Shown: positions 9,253-16,355 of the stretch, in pieces
How the letters are laid out: each line of letters begins with the position of its first letter
How positions within the stretch are numbered: position 1 is the first letter of the stretch
NCBI RefSeq assembly: GCF_014269225.2
Contig: NZ_CP077097.1
Location: 1,804,001 to 1,868,000 of the forward strand
Source: Pseudomonas anuradhapurensis
GTDB lineage: Bacteria; Pseudomonadota; Gammaproteobacteria; Pseudomonadales; Pseudomonadaceae
DNA length: 64,000 bases
Direction of reading: 5' to 3'
Notes under the pieces: generated by a model
What the model was told of the DNA's origin: nothing
Seen by the model: the letters and a program-made list of their open reading frames with translations, nothing else
Database searches by the model: none
Program-made: the position numbers and the translations under genes

Positions 9253-10923
9253 TCAGCCCTTGAGCAGGGTGAGCAGCAAGATCAGGTTGAACAGCAAGGA
9301 CAGCAGGGCCAGGGTGCGCCACACCTTCAGTGGCTCGCGCTCCAGCAGTGGGCGTGGCCGGTCCGGCAGTTCCTGGCGGTCGCCGCGCTCGAGCAGCAGC
9401 AACCAGTGTTCGGCGGTTTCGAAACGTTGCGCCGGGTCGGCCGCCACTGCCTGCTGCAGGTTGTGCTGCAGCCATTCCGGCAGGTCGGGGCGATAGCGCG
9501 CGGCGCTGACCGGCTGGCCGAAGCGCGGGCGCTGGAAGGCCTCGACCTCGCCGTACGGGTAATGCCCGGTCAGCAGGTGATACAGCGTAACGCCTACGGC
9601 ATACAGGTCCTGGCGCGGGCTCGGCGGTTGGCCATCGAACGCTTCCGGGGCAATGTACGAGGGCGTGCCCGGCAGCTCGTGCAGCGCGTCTTCGGACAGC
9701 CCCGGGCAGTAGGCCAGGCCGAAGTCCAACAGGCGTAGCTGGCCGTCGCTGCCCAGGTGCAGGTTCTGCGGCTTGATGTCGCGGTGCAGCAGGTTGCGCC
9801 GGTGCAGCACGCCGACCGCCTGCAGCAGTTGCCGGGCCAGCTCCAGCCACTGCGACAGGGGCAGTGGGCCGTGCTCGGCGAGCAGCGCCGCCAGGCTCTG
9901 GCCGGGGTATTCGCGCATCACGTAGTACAGGTGCTGGCGTTGGCTGGCCGGGTGCAGCTCGGGGAAGTGGCGGCCGGCGACCCGGCGCAGGAACCACTCC
10001 TCCAGCAGCAGGCCTTGCGCCGCGCCGGGCGCCTGCTCGCGCGCGGCGGGCAGGGTCTTGAGCAGCCAGGGCTGGCCGTGGCCATCGCGTACCCGGTACA
10101 GCAGCGACTGGCGGCTGTGGGCGAGCAGCTTTTCGGCCTGCCAGCCATCGATTGCCTGGCCCTCGCGCAGCGGGCCAGGTAGCGGCCATTGCTGCAGTTG
10201 GGCCAGGGTGTCGCCGAGGTTGGCCGTGCCCAGCTGCTCGACCTGCACCAGCAAGGCACTGGCGTTGTCCTGGCTGCCGTTGAGGTGCGCGCTGGCAACC
10301 AGGGTATCGACGGCCAGTTGCAGGTCGGGTTGCTCGCGCAACACCGCCTGGATGTGCTGGTCGCCCAGGCTGGCCCAGACCCCGTCGCTGAGCAGCAGGA
10401 AGCATTCACCGGCCTGCAGCTCGCCTTCCAGATAATCCACCAGCAGGTGCTGGTCCAGGCCCAGCGCACGCTTGAGCACATGTTGCATGCCGGGCTGGTC
10501 CCACACGTGGTCTTCGCTCAGGCACTGCAGGCGCCCGGCGTGCCAGCGGTACACCCGGCAATCGCCGACGTGGGCAAGGGTAAAGCGCCGGCCACGCAGC
10601 ACCAGCGCGCTGAGGGTGGTCAGCAACGGCTGGCCGCTGCCTTGGGCACGCAGCCAGCGATTCTGCGCCAGCAGCAGGCGGTCGAGGGCCTGGGCCACGC
10701 TCCAGGTCGCGGGGGTGGCGTAGTAGTCCAGGGCCAGCGCCTGCAGGCTGGCGCGTGCCGCCAGGCCACCATCGGCGCATTGGCTGACGCCGTCGGCGAG
10801 GGCGAACAGGTAGCCCTTGCTGGCGGCCAGCTCTGGCGCCGGGGTGACCAGGCGCAGGGCATCCTGGTTTTCCTCGCGCGGCCCGGTGGCGCTGGCCTGG
10901 GCAAAACTCAGTTGCAGGCTCAT
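9253..10923 (-). CDS. PP2C phosphatase - Ser/Thr kinase fusion with C-terminal membrane anchor
   Basis: A 556-residue two-domain signalling protein. Residues about 1-240 form a PP2C-type phosphatase (REENQDAL, LADGVS, AHVGDCRVYR, LLSDGVW, SQDNASALL). About 260-515 form a Hanks-type kinase: lysine in WLLKTLP, catalytic HRDIKPQN near residue 380, a DFG motif, and GTPSYIAPE. The usual glycine-rich ATP loop is not recognisable. A hydrophobic segment at about 530-552 would tail-anchor the protein. It lies 9 bases after nasA, between the nitrate transporter and cobA, so it is presumably made during nitrate assimilation; in P. aeruginosa a homologue occupies the same operon. Its substrate is unknown. 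Confidence 0.9.
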   Translation of the reverse strand: MSLQLSFAQASATGPREENQDALRLVTPAPELAASKGYLFALADGVSQCADGGLAARASLQALALDYYATPATWSVAQALDRLLLAQNRWLRAQGSGQPLLTTLSALVLRGRRFTLAHVGDCRVYRWHAGRLQCLSEDHVWDQPGMQHVLKRALGLDQHLLVDYLEGELQAGECFLLLSDGVWASLGDQHIQAVLREQPDLQLAVDTLVASAHLNGSQDNASALLVQVEQLGTANLGDTLAQLQQWPLPGPLREGQAIDGWQAEKLLAHSRQSLLYRVRDGHGQPWLLKTLPAAREQAPGAAQGLLLEEWFLRRVAGRHFPELHPASQRQHLYYVMREYPGQSLAALLAEHGPLPLSQWLELARQLLQAVGVLHRRNLLHRDIKPQNLHLGSDGQLRLLDFGLAYCPGLSEDALHELPGTPSYIAPEAFDGQPPSPRQDLYAVGVTLYHLLTGHYPYGEVEAFQRPRFGQPVSAARYRPDLPEWLQHNLQQAVAADPAQRFETAEHWLLLLERGDRQELPDRPRPLLEREPLKVWRTLALLSLLFNLILLLTLLKG

Positions 10924-10932
10924 TGGTGTGCC

Positions 10933-12144
10933 TCAGACCCGCGCCGCGGTAACGGCTGCCGAGCCCCAGGTGGTGCGCCAGCGCTGTTTGACGCCATGCA
11001 GGCCGAACCAGGCCAGCAGGCCCAGGCTGGCGAACAGCCACAAGCCCAGTTGGTAGTCACCGGTGTGCTGCTTGATGGTGCCGAGACCGGCCGCCAGCAG
11101 GAAGCCACCGATGCCGCCGGCCATGCCGATCAGCCCGGTCATCACGCCGATCTCCTGGCGGAAGCGTTGCGGCACCAGCTGGAACACTGCGCCATTGCCG
11201 GCACCAAGGCCCAGCATCGCACTGACGAACAGCGCCAGGGCGGCGGCCGCGCTGGGCAGGTTGAAGCCGACCGCAGCGATGCAGATGGCCGCCACGCTGT
11301 ACATGCCCAGCAGGGTGCGGATGCCGCCGAAGCGGTCGGCAAGCGCGCCGCCGAGCGGGCGCATCAGGCTGCCGGCGAACACGCAGGCGGCGGTGTAGTA
11401 GCCGGCGGTGACCGGGCTCAGGCGGTACTGGTCGCTGAAGTAGCCGGGCAGGGCGCTGGCCAGCCCAATGAAGCCACCGAAGGTGACACTGTAGAAGAAC
11501 ATGAACCACCAGCTGTCGCGGTCGCCCAGGGCCTTGAGGTAGTCGGCCATGGCTTTCGGCTTGGGCCGCTGCGGAGCATTGCGTGCCAGCAGGGCGAACA
11601 CCAGCAGTGCCAGCGACAGCGGTATCAGCGCGAAGCCGAACACGTTGTTCCAGCCAAAGCCTGCGGCCAGCGCCGGTGCCAACAGGGCGGCGAACACCGT
11701 GCCGGAGTTGCCGGCCCCGGCAATACCCATGGCCTTGCCCTGATGCTGCGGTGGGTACCACTGCGAGGCCAGCGGCAGCGACACGGCGAACGAGGCGCCG
11801 GCAAAGCCGAGGAACACGCCCAGCAGCAGCGCCTGTTCATAGCTGCGCACGCCCAGGTGCCAGGCTGCCGCAAGCGCGACGATGACCACCACCTGGCCGA
11901 TCAACCCGGCGGTTTTCGGCGACAGGCGGTCGACCAGCACGCCCATGGCGAAGCGCAGGATCGCCCCGGCCAGGATCGGTGTGGCCACCATCAGGCCCCG
12001 TTGTTGTGCGCTCAGTTGCAGGTCGGCGGCAATCTGCACCGCCAGCGGGCCGAGCAGGTACCAGACCATGAAGCTGAGGTCGAAGTACAGGAACGCGGCG
12101 AACAGGGTGGGCACATGCCCGGATTTCCAGAAGCTGGTACTCAT
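10933..12144 (-). CDS. nasA: Nitrate transporter, MFS (NarK/NasA type)
   Basis: A 403-residue major-facilitator protein of the nitrate/nitrite porter branch, with about twelve hydrophobic segments. It takes up nitrate for assimilation across the inner membrane. The N-terminal half has FDLSFMVWYLLGPL and the loop FAMGVLVDRLSPK; a nitrate-signature-like glycine-rich helix appears as GIAGAGNSGTVFAALL, and a second one as GMAGGIGGF. GAGG seven bases before ATG 12144 sets the start. It is the first gene after a sigma-54 promoter and a terminator-containing leader, and heads the nasA-kinase-cobA unit. Confidence 0.93.
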   Translation of the reverse strand: MSTSFWKSGHVPTLFAAFLYFDLSFMVWYLLGPLAVQIAADLQLSAQQRGLMVATPILAGAILRFAMGVLVDRLSPKTAGLIGQVVVIVALAAAWHLGVRSYEQALLLGVFLGFAGASFAVSLPLASQWYPPQHQGKAMGIAGAGNSGTVFAALLAPALAAGFGWNNVFGFALIPLSLALLVFALLARNAPQRPKPKAMADYLKALGDRDSWWFMFFYSVTFGGFIGLASALPGYFSDQYRLSPVTAGYYTAACVFAGSLMRPLGGALADRFGGIRTLLGMYSVAAICIAAVGFNLPSAAAALALFVSAMLGLGAGNGAVFQLVPQRFRQEIGVMTGLIGMAGGIGGFLLAAGLGTIKQHTGDYQLGLWLFASLGLLAWFGLHGVKQRWRTTWGSAAVTAARV

Positions 12145-12175
12145 CGAACACCTCACTTGGCAATGCAGCGGAACG

Positions 12176-12225
12176 AAAAAGACGCCGCTTCCCGCTCCAC
12201 GGGTGTGGAGGGGAGAGCGACGTCT
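12176..12225 (-). terminator. Attenuator terminator in the nasA leader
   Basis: Read on the minus strand, AGACGTCGCT pairs with AGCGGCGTCT over ten positions (one G-U), with an inner CTCCAC/GTGGAG stem, followed immediately by a T run. It sits 31 bases upstream of the nasA ATG. Its 5' arm overlaps the second ANTAR-type hairpin, so the two structures exclude each other. Confidence 0.85.
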
Positions 12226-12261
12226 TTGTCGGGATCAAGTGGGCAACCGCCGTTGGTTACC
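12218..12261 (-). promoter_or_regulatory. ANTAR (NasT) target: tandem hexaloop hairpins
   Basis: Two hairpins lie in the transcribed nasA leader. Hairpin 1 (12242-12261) has a 7-bp stem GGTAACC/GGTTGCC with loop AACGGC. Hairpin 2 (12218-12231) has stem CGAC/GTCG with loop AAAGAC. Both loops are six bases with A at position 1 and G at position 4, which is the recognition pattern described for ANTAR antiterminators such as NasR and EutV. A 10-base linker separates them, and hairpin 2 shares bases with the terminator arm. Confidence 0.8.
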
Positions 12262-12275
12262 GGTGCAATTCGTTC

Positions 12276-12292
12276 AGCAAGAGATGGGCCAA
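12276..12292 (-). promoter_or_regulatory. Sigma-54 promoter of nasA
   Basis: On the minus strand TTGGCCCATCTCTTGCT matches the -24/-12 consensus closely, with GG and GC exactly 10 bases apart. Transcription would begin near 12265, giving a leader of about 120 bases that contains both hexaloop hairpins and the terminator. No clear NtrC palindrome was seen in the short gap up to nasT. Confidence 0.8.
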
Positions 12293-12314
12293 CTTTGCCA
12301 AGCGACCGGGTATT

Positions 12315-12427
12315 TGTAGGAGCGGCCTTGCGTCGCGATGGGCTGCGCAGCAGCCCCGAATTTCAGCCTGCAGCACAGATTGCCGGGGCTGCTGCGCAGC
12401 CCATCGCGACGCAAGGCCGCTCCTACA
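12315..12427. repeat. REP doublet (family A), perfect arms
   Basis: Two 43-bp arms (12315-12357 and 12385-12427) are perfect reverse complements, separated by 27 bases. Each arm begins TGTAGGAGCGGCCTTGCG and contains its own GGGCTGC/GCAGCCC hairpin. The doublet sits in the nasT-nasA gap, 22 bases upstream of the sigma-54 promoter, in the space where an activator site would be expected. Confidence 0.95.
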
Positions 12428-12450
12428 GGGGGGCCGCGTGAAGCAGGTTG

Positions 12451-13026
12451 CTAACCGAGCATCTCGTGCATGGCGATGATCTGCTCGGCTACCTGGATCA
12501 GCTTCTGCTGGCGGCTCATGGCCTGCCGGCGCATCAGGGTGTAGGCCTGTTCCTCGTTGCAGTCCTTCATTTTCATCAGCAAGCCCTTGGCCTGCTCGAC
12601 ACGCTTGCGCTCGGCCAGTTGCTGGTCGCGCGCCTGCAACTGCGCCTTCAGCGCCTGGTCACTTTCGAAGCGGGCCATGGCCACATCCAGGATCGGCTGC
12701 AGCCGTGCGGCATGGATGCCTTCGACGATGTAGGCGCTGACGCCGGCCTGGATCGCCTGGCGCATCACTGCGGGGTCGTGTTCGTCGGTAAACAGCACAA
12801 TCGGGCGTGGCTGGTCCCGGCTGACCAGTACCACCTGCTCCATCACGTCACGGTCTGGTGAATCGGTATCGATCAGCACCACGTCCGGGCGCACTGTTTC
12901 GACGCAGGCAGGCAGGTCGATGGTCAGGCCTGGGGCTTCGATCACCTCGAAACCGGCCTCGCTCAGTGCCGCCTTGAGACGGCCGAGTTTGTTCTGGGTA
13001 TCGTCGATCAGCAGGATACGCAACAT
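12451..13026 (-). CDS. nasT: NasT, ANTAR-domain antiterminator
   Basis: A 191-residue regulator that binds leader RNA and allows transcription into nitrate-assimilation genes. Residues 1-120 are a receiver-like domain (LRILLIDDTQ, with DTDSPD at the usual phosphoacceptor region). The C-terminal coiled-coil and ANTAR domain covers about 130-190 (ERKRVEQAKGLLMKMKDCNE, AYTLMRRQAM). AGGGGG six to seven bases upstream favours ATG 13026 over the ATG two codons before it. It lies 11 bases after nasS. In the known NasS-NasT systems NasS holds NasT inactive until nitrate or nitrite binds. Confidence 0.95.
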   Translation of the reverse strand: MLRILLIDDTQNKLGRLKAALSEAGFEVIEAPGLTIDLPACVETVRPDVVLIDTDSPDRDVMEQVVLVSRDQPRPIVLFTDEHDPAVMRQAIQAGVSAYIVEGIHAARLQPILDVAMARFESDQALKAQLQARDQQLAERKRVEQAKGLLMKMKDCNEEQAYTLMRRQAMSRQQKLIQVAEQIIAMHEMLG

Positions 13027-13037
13027 GCTCATCCCCC

Positions 13038-14252
13038 TTACGCGCCGACGCGAGCATCGGGCAGCTCGCCCAGGGCATGCAGGCGGAAACTGCGGGCATA
13101 GGCGTAGGGATCGCTGCCATCCCAGCGGGTACCGTCGATCAGCAGGCTGCTGCGCATGGGCTGCTCGGGGCAGGCCACGCCCAGGCTCTGTGCCGCTTCA
13201 CGGTACAGGGCCAGTTGCTGCACCTGGCTGGCCACGCCGAGGTAGTCGGGGTCTTCGCGCAGCAGGCCCCAGCGGCGGAATTGGGTCATGAACCACATGC
13301 CGTCGGACAGGTAGGGCAGGTTGGCCTGGCCATGGTCGTGCAGGCGCAGGGCGTGCGGGTCTTGCCAGTGATTGCCCAGGCCGTCCTGGTAATGGCCGAG
13401 CAGGCGCGGTTCGATGCGCTCCAGCGGGGTGTCCAGGTAGGCGCTGCCACTGAGCAGCTGTGCGGTGCTGCGGCGGTTCTCCGGGCTTTGCTCGATGAAG
13501 CGGCTGGCGGCGAGGATCGCCTTGATCAAAGCGCGGGCGCTGTTGGGGTACTGTTCGGCGAAGGCACGGGCACAGGCCAGGACCTTTTCCGGGTGGTCCG
13601 GCCAGATCGACTGGCTGGTGGCCAGGGTGAAGCCCTGGCCCCTGGCCACCGCATCGGCGGCCCAGGGTTCGCCCACGCAGAAACCGTCGATGCGCCCGGC
13701 CTGGATGTGCGCAGCCATCTGCGCTGGCGGCACCACTACGCTATCGACGTCGCGCAGCGGGTGGATGCCCTGGCTGGCCAGCCAGTAATACAACCACATG
13801 GCATGGGTGCCGGTGGGGAAGGTCTGGGCGAAGGTCAGTCGTGCGCCATGCTGGTGCACCAGGCGCGCCAATGCCTCGGGGTTGGTCACGCCCTTGCGTT
13901 GCAGGGCCGGCGACAGGTTGATCGCCTGGGCGTTCTGGTTCAGCCCCATGAGCACGGCCATGGCGCTGGCCGGTACGCCGCCGATGCCCAGGTGCACGGC
14001 ATAGGCCAGGCCGTACAGGCAATGTGCGGCATCCAGCTCGCCGCTGACCAGTTTGTCACGCAGCCCAGCCCAGGAACCCTGGCGCTTGAGGTTCAGGGTA
14101 AGGCCATGCTGCTGGGCAAAGCCCTGGGTGGCGGCGACCACCACCGAGGCGCAGTCGGTCAGGGCCATGTAGCCGATGTTCAGGCTGGGCTTTTCCGGCG
14201 CGTCGCTGCCGTTGACCCAGGCCAGGGGCATTGCTCGGGGTGCTGTGTTCAC
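13038..14252 (-). CDS. nasS: NasS, nitrate/nitrite-sensing binding protein
   Basis: A 404-residue protein of the CmpA/NrtA nitrate-binding family that works in the cytosol: it has no signal peptide. Typical stretches are NIGYMALTDCASVVVA, the ligand loop LKRQGSWAGLRDKLVSGELD and GFCVGEPWAADAV. It binds NasT and releases it when nitrate or nitrite is present. I place the start at GTG 14252, which has AGGA six bases upstream; the open frame continues to 14354 but without a better site. It is divergent from pyrD. Confidence 0.92.
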   Translation of the reverse strand: MNTAPRAMPLAWVNGSDAPEKPSLNIGYMALTDCASVVVAATQGFAQQHGLTLNLKRQGSWAGLRDKLVSGELDAAHCLYGLAYAVHLGIGGVPASAMAVLMGLNQNAQAINLSPALQRKGVTNPEALARLVHQHGARLTFAQTFPTGTHAMWLYYWLASQGIHPLRDVDSVVVPPAQMAAHIQAGRIDGFCVGEPWAADAVARGQGFTLATSQSIWPDHPEKVLACARAFAEQYPNSARALIKAILAASRFIEQSPENRRSTAQLLSGSAYLDTPLERIEPRLLGHYQDGLGNHWQDPHALRLHDHGQANLPYLSDGMWFMTQFRRWGLLREDPDYLGVASQVQQLALYREAAQSLGVACPEQPMRSSLLIDGTRWDGSDPYAYARSFRLHALGELPDARVGA

Positions 14253-14409
14253 AAGGTTCCTCGCCCGTACTGATAAGGCTGTGGGCTTGTCTGGTGCAAC
14301 CGATGTGCCATCTGGCGGCAGCACTGGCGCAGTTGCCCCACGATTTGCTGTCATGCCGGCTGCGCGCTGGCTATAATCGCCCCCTCATTCACCCCGAGCC
14401 TCGCCGCCC

Positions 14410-15432
14410 ATGTATACCCTGGCCCGCCAGCTGCTGTTCAAGCTTTCTCCGGAAACCTCCCACGACCTTTCCCTGGACCTGATCGGTGCCGGTGGCCGGC
14501 TTGGCCTCAACGGCGTGCTGTGCAAGCAGCCGGCGGCATTGCCGGTCACGGTCATGGGCTTGAACTTCGCCAACCCGGTAGGCCTGGCGGCCGGCCTGGA
14601 CAAGAACGGCGCGGCCATCGACGGTTTCGCCCAGCTGGGCTTCGGCTTTGTCGAGATCGGCACGGTCACCCCACGCCCGCAGCCGGGCAACCCCAAGCCG
14701 CGCCTGTTCCGCCTGCCGGAGGCCACCGCGATCATCAACCGCATGGGCTTCAACAACCTGGGCGTCGACCACCTGCTCGGCCGGGTGCGCGCAGCACGTT
14801 ACAAAGGCGTGCTGGGCATCAACATCGGCAAGAACTTCGACACCCCGGTCGAGCGCGCTGTGGATGACTACCTGATCTGCCTGGACAAGGTCTACACCGA
14901 CGCCAGCTACATCACCGTCAATGTCAGCTCGCCAAACACCCCTGGCCTGCGCAGCCTGCAGTTCGGCGATTCGCTCAAGCAACTGCTCGACGCCCTGGCC
15001 GAGCGCCGCGAGCAACTGGCTGGTGCGCATGGCAAGCGTGTGCCACTGGCGATCAAGATTGCCCCGGACATGAGCGATGAAGAAACCGCCCTGGTGGCCG
15101 CCGCGCTGATGGAGTCGGGCATGGATGCGGTGATCGCCACCAACACCACGCTGGGCCGTGAAGGTGTCGAAGGGCTGCCATACGGCGGCGAGGCCGGCGG
15201 CCTGTCGGGCGCGCCGGTACTGGAGAAGAGCACCCATATCGTCAAGGTGCTGGCGGGCGAGCTGGGCGGCAAGTTGCCGATCATCGCTGCCGGCGGCATT
15301 ACCGAAGGCCGCCATGCTGCGGAAAAGATCGCTGCCGGTGCAAGCCTGGTGCAGATCTACTCGGGCTTCATCTACAAGGGGCCGGCGCTGATTCGCGAGG
15401 CGGTCGACGCGATCGCCGCGATGCCGCGTTGA
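14410..15432 (+). CDS. pyrD: Dihydroorotate dehydrogenase (quinone), class 2
   Basis: Oxidises dihydroorotate to orotate with electrons passed to ubiquinone, the fourth step of pyrimidine synthesis, at the inner membrane. The product is 340 residues, normal for class 2. The N-terminal amphipathic helix ([18 protein letters not shown]) is the membrane/quinone-binding part. FMN and active-site motifs include [11 protein letters not shown] with the catalytic Ser, NTTLGR and [14 protein letters not shown]. It is monocistronic, divergent from nasS and convergent with rmf. Confidence 0.97.
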   Translation: MYTLARQLLFKLSPETSHDLSLDLIGAGGRLGLNGVLCKQPAALPVTVMGLNFANPVGLAAGLDKNGAAIDGFAQLGFGFVEIGTVTPRPQPGNPKPRLFRLPEATAIINRMGFNNLGVDHLLGRVRAARYKGVLGINIGKNFDTPVERAVDDYLICLDKVYTDASYITVNVSSPNTPGLRSLQFGDSLKQLLDALAERREQLAGAHGKRVPLAIKIAPDMSDEETALVAAALMESGMDAVIATNTTLGREGVEGLPYGGEAGGLSGAPVLEKSTHIVKVLAGELGGKLPIIAAGGITEGRHAAEKIAAGASLVQIYSGFIYKGPALIREAVDAIAAMPR

Positions 15433-15492
15433 CCTGACGGGCCCATTTGCCGGGGAACCGCAAAAGCCAGCGTGGATACCGAATCGAAGCCA

Positions 15493-15521
15493 TAAAAAAG
15501 GGCCCCATCAAGGGGCCCCTG
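15493..15521 (-). terminator. Terminator of rmf (convergent with pyrD)
   Basis: GGGCCCC/GGGGCCC stem around a short ATCAA loop, with a run of six A on the plus strand, that is T on the minus strand. It lies about 60 bases past the rmf stop and the same distance from the pyrD stop. Confidence 0.75.
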
Positions 15522-15579
15522 GGCCTTCGCCCGCCGCCCGGATAGGGCGTGCATGGTAAATCGAATTCAGTGTCCTCGT

Positions 15580-15795
15580 TCAGCCAACGGCGTGATTTTC
15601 GTTGAGTCTATGGATGCCAGCGGTGCCAGTCATTCCGTCCCAGTTATCACCGCGACCTTCACGCCAGCCGTTGATCCAGGCTTGGCGAACAGAAGGAAGA
15701 TTGAAGGGGCAAAGTTCGCGGGATTTGCCGGTGACCCCGTATTGGTAGCCACGTGAATATGCTCTTTCCAACGGATCACGCTTAAGTCTTCTCAT
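15580..15795 (-). CDS. rmf: Ribosome modulation factor
   Basis: A 71-residue basic protein that binds 70S ribosomes and drives their dimerisation into inactive 100S particles in stationary phase. It begins MRRLKRDPLERAYSRGYQYG and has the family signature around PSVRQAWINGWREGR. A GAGGG lies about ten bases before ATG 15795. It stands alone, ends at a strong terminator and has a 560-base upstream gap, in line with complex growth-phase control. Confidence 0.95.
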   Translation of the reverse strand: MRRLKRDPLERAYSRGYQYGVTGKSRELCPFNLPSVRQAWINGWREGRGDNWDGMTGTAGIHRLNENHAVG

Positions 15796-16355
15796 AGGGT
15801 GTTGCCCTCACTTGTTGACTGTAATGTCCCGTCGGCCTCTCCGAGGCCGGGCAGAGTCTTTCTGCCGGTGTGCGCTCGCTGCCGGCGTGGCGAGCTGAAA
15901 GTGCCGCCTCGTTGCGAAGCGGCCTGAGACCAGTTCTATCGAATGCGGGTCACGGTGTGAATGATCGATTTGTCATAAGGACGTAACCTTTCCAAGGGTG
16001 ACGGGATAAGTAAATAAATGCGACTCAACCTTGTTTAGCGTTGAGCCCGCTATGATCAGGGTTTGCCGAACCTTGACGCCATTTCGCCAGCGTTGCTGGC
16101 GGATGACGGAAATAATTTGAAATGCGACGAAGGGTCACATTGGCCCCGCCGTCACCAGAATTTTACGTACTGCCTGATGATCTAAGCTGTCCTTGCCGCT
16201 GGGCCAGGCGCAGATTGGTCAGGCGGCCCGGCCGTTCACCGCACGCTCGCGTGCCGGGGAAGGCCACCCGCACACCTGCTGGAAAGGGGTGCGGCAAACA
16301 TCGCGGGGCGATGCGTTGCCCCGTCAGTCAAATAGCCCAAGGCGCTGGATTACTC
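15796..16355. other. Divergent intergenic region rmf / rlmL
   Basis: 560 bases without a gene I trust. It holds a GGCCTC/GAGGCC hairpin near 15837-15855, a CTCAAC...GTTGAG inverted repeat at 16024-16045, a TATGAT hexamer at 16051-16056 that could be a -10 for rlmL, and a tight CGCCAGC/GCTGGCG hairpin at 16085-16101. An open frame running from 16122 into rlmL has no ribosome binding site and no homology to the methyltransferase. Confidence 0.5.

Noticed and set aside
10189..12441. 750-codon frame opposite the kinase and nasA genes
   Set aside because: Shadow of two well-supported genes; it also runs through the attenuator and REP doublet, which is implausible for coding DNA.
16122..16355. 78-codon upstream extension of rlmL
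   Set aside because: No ribosome binding site, Arg/Pro-rich product, and the ATG at 16356 gives the normal RlmKL length.
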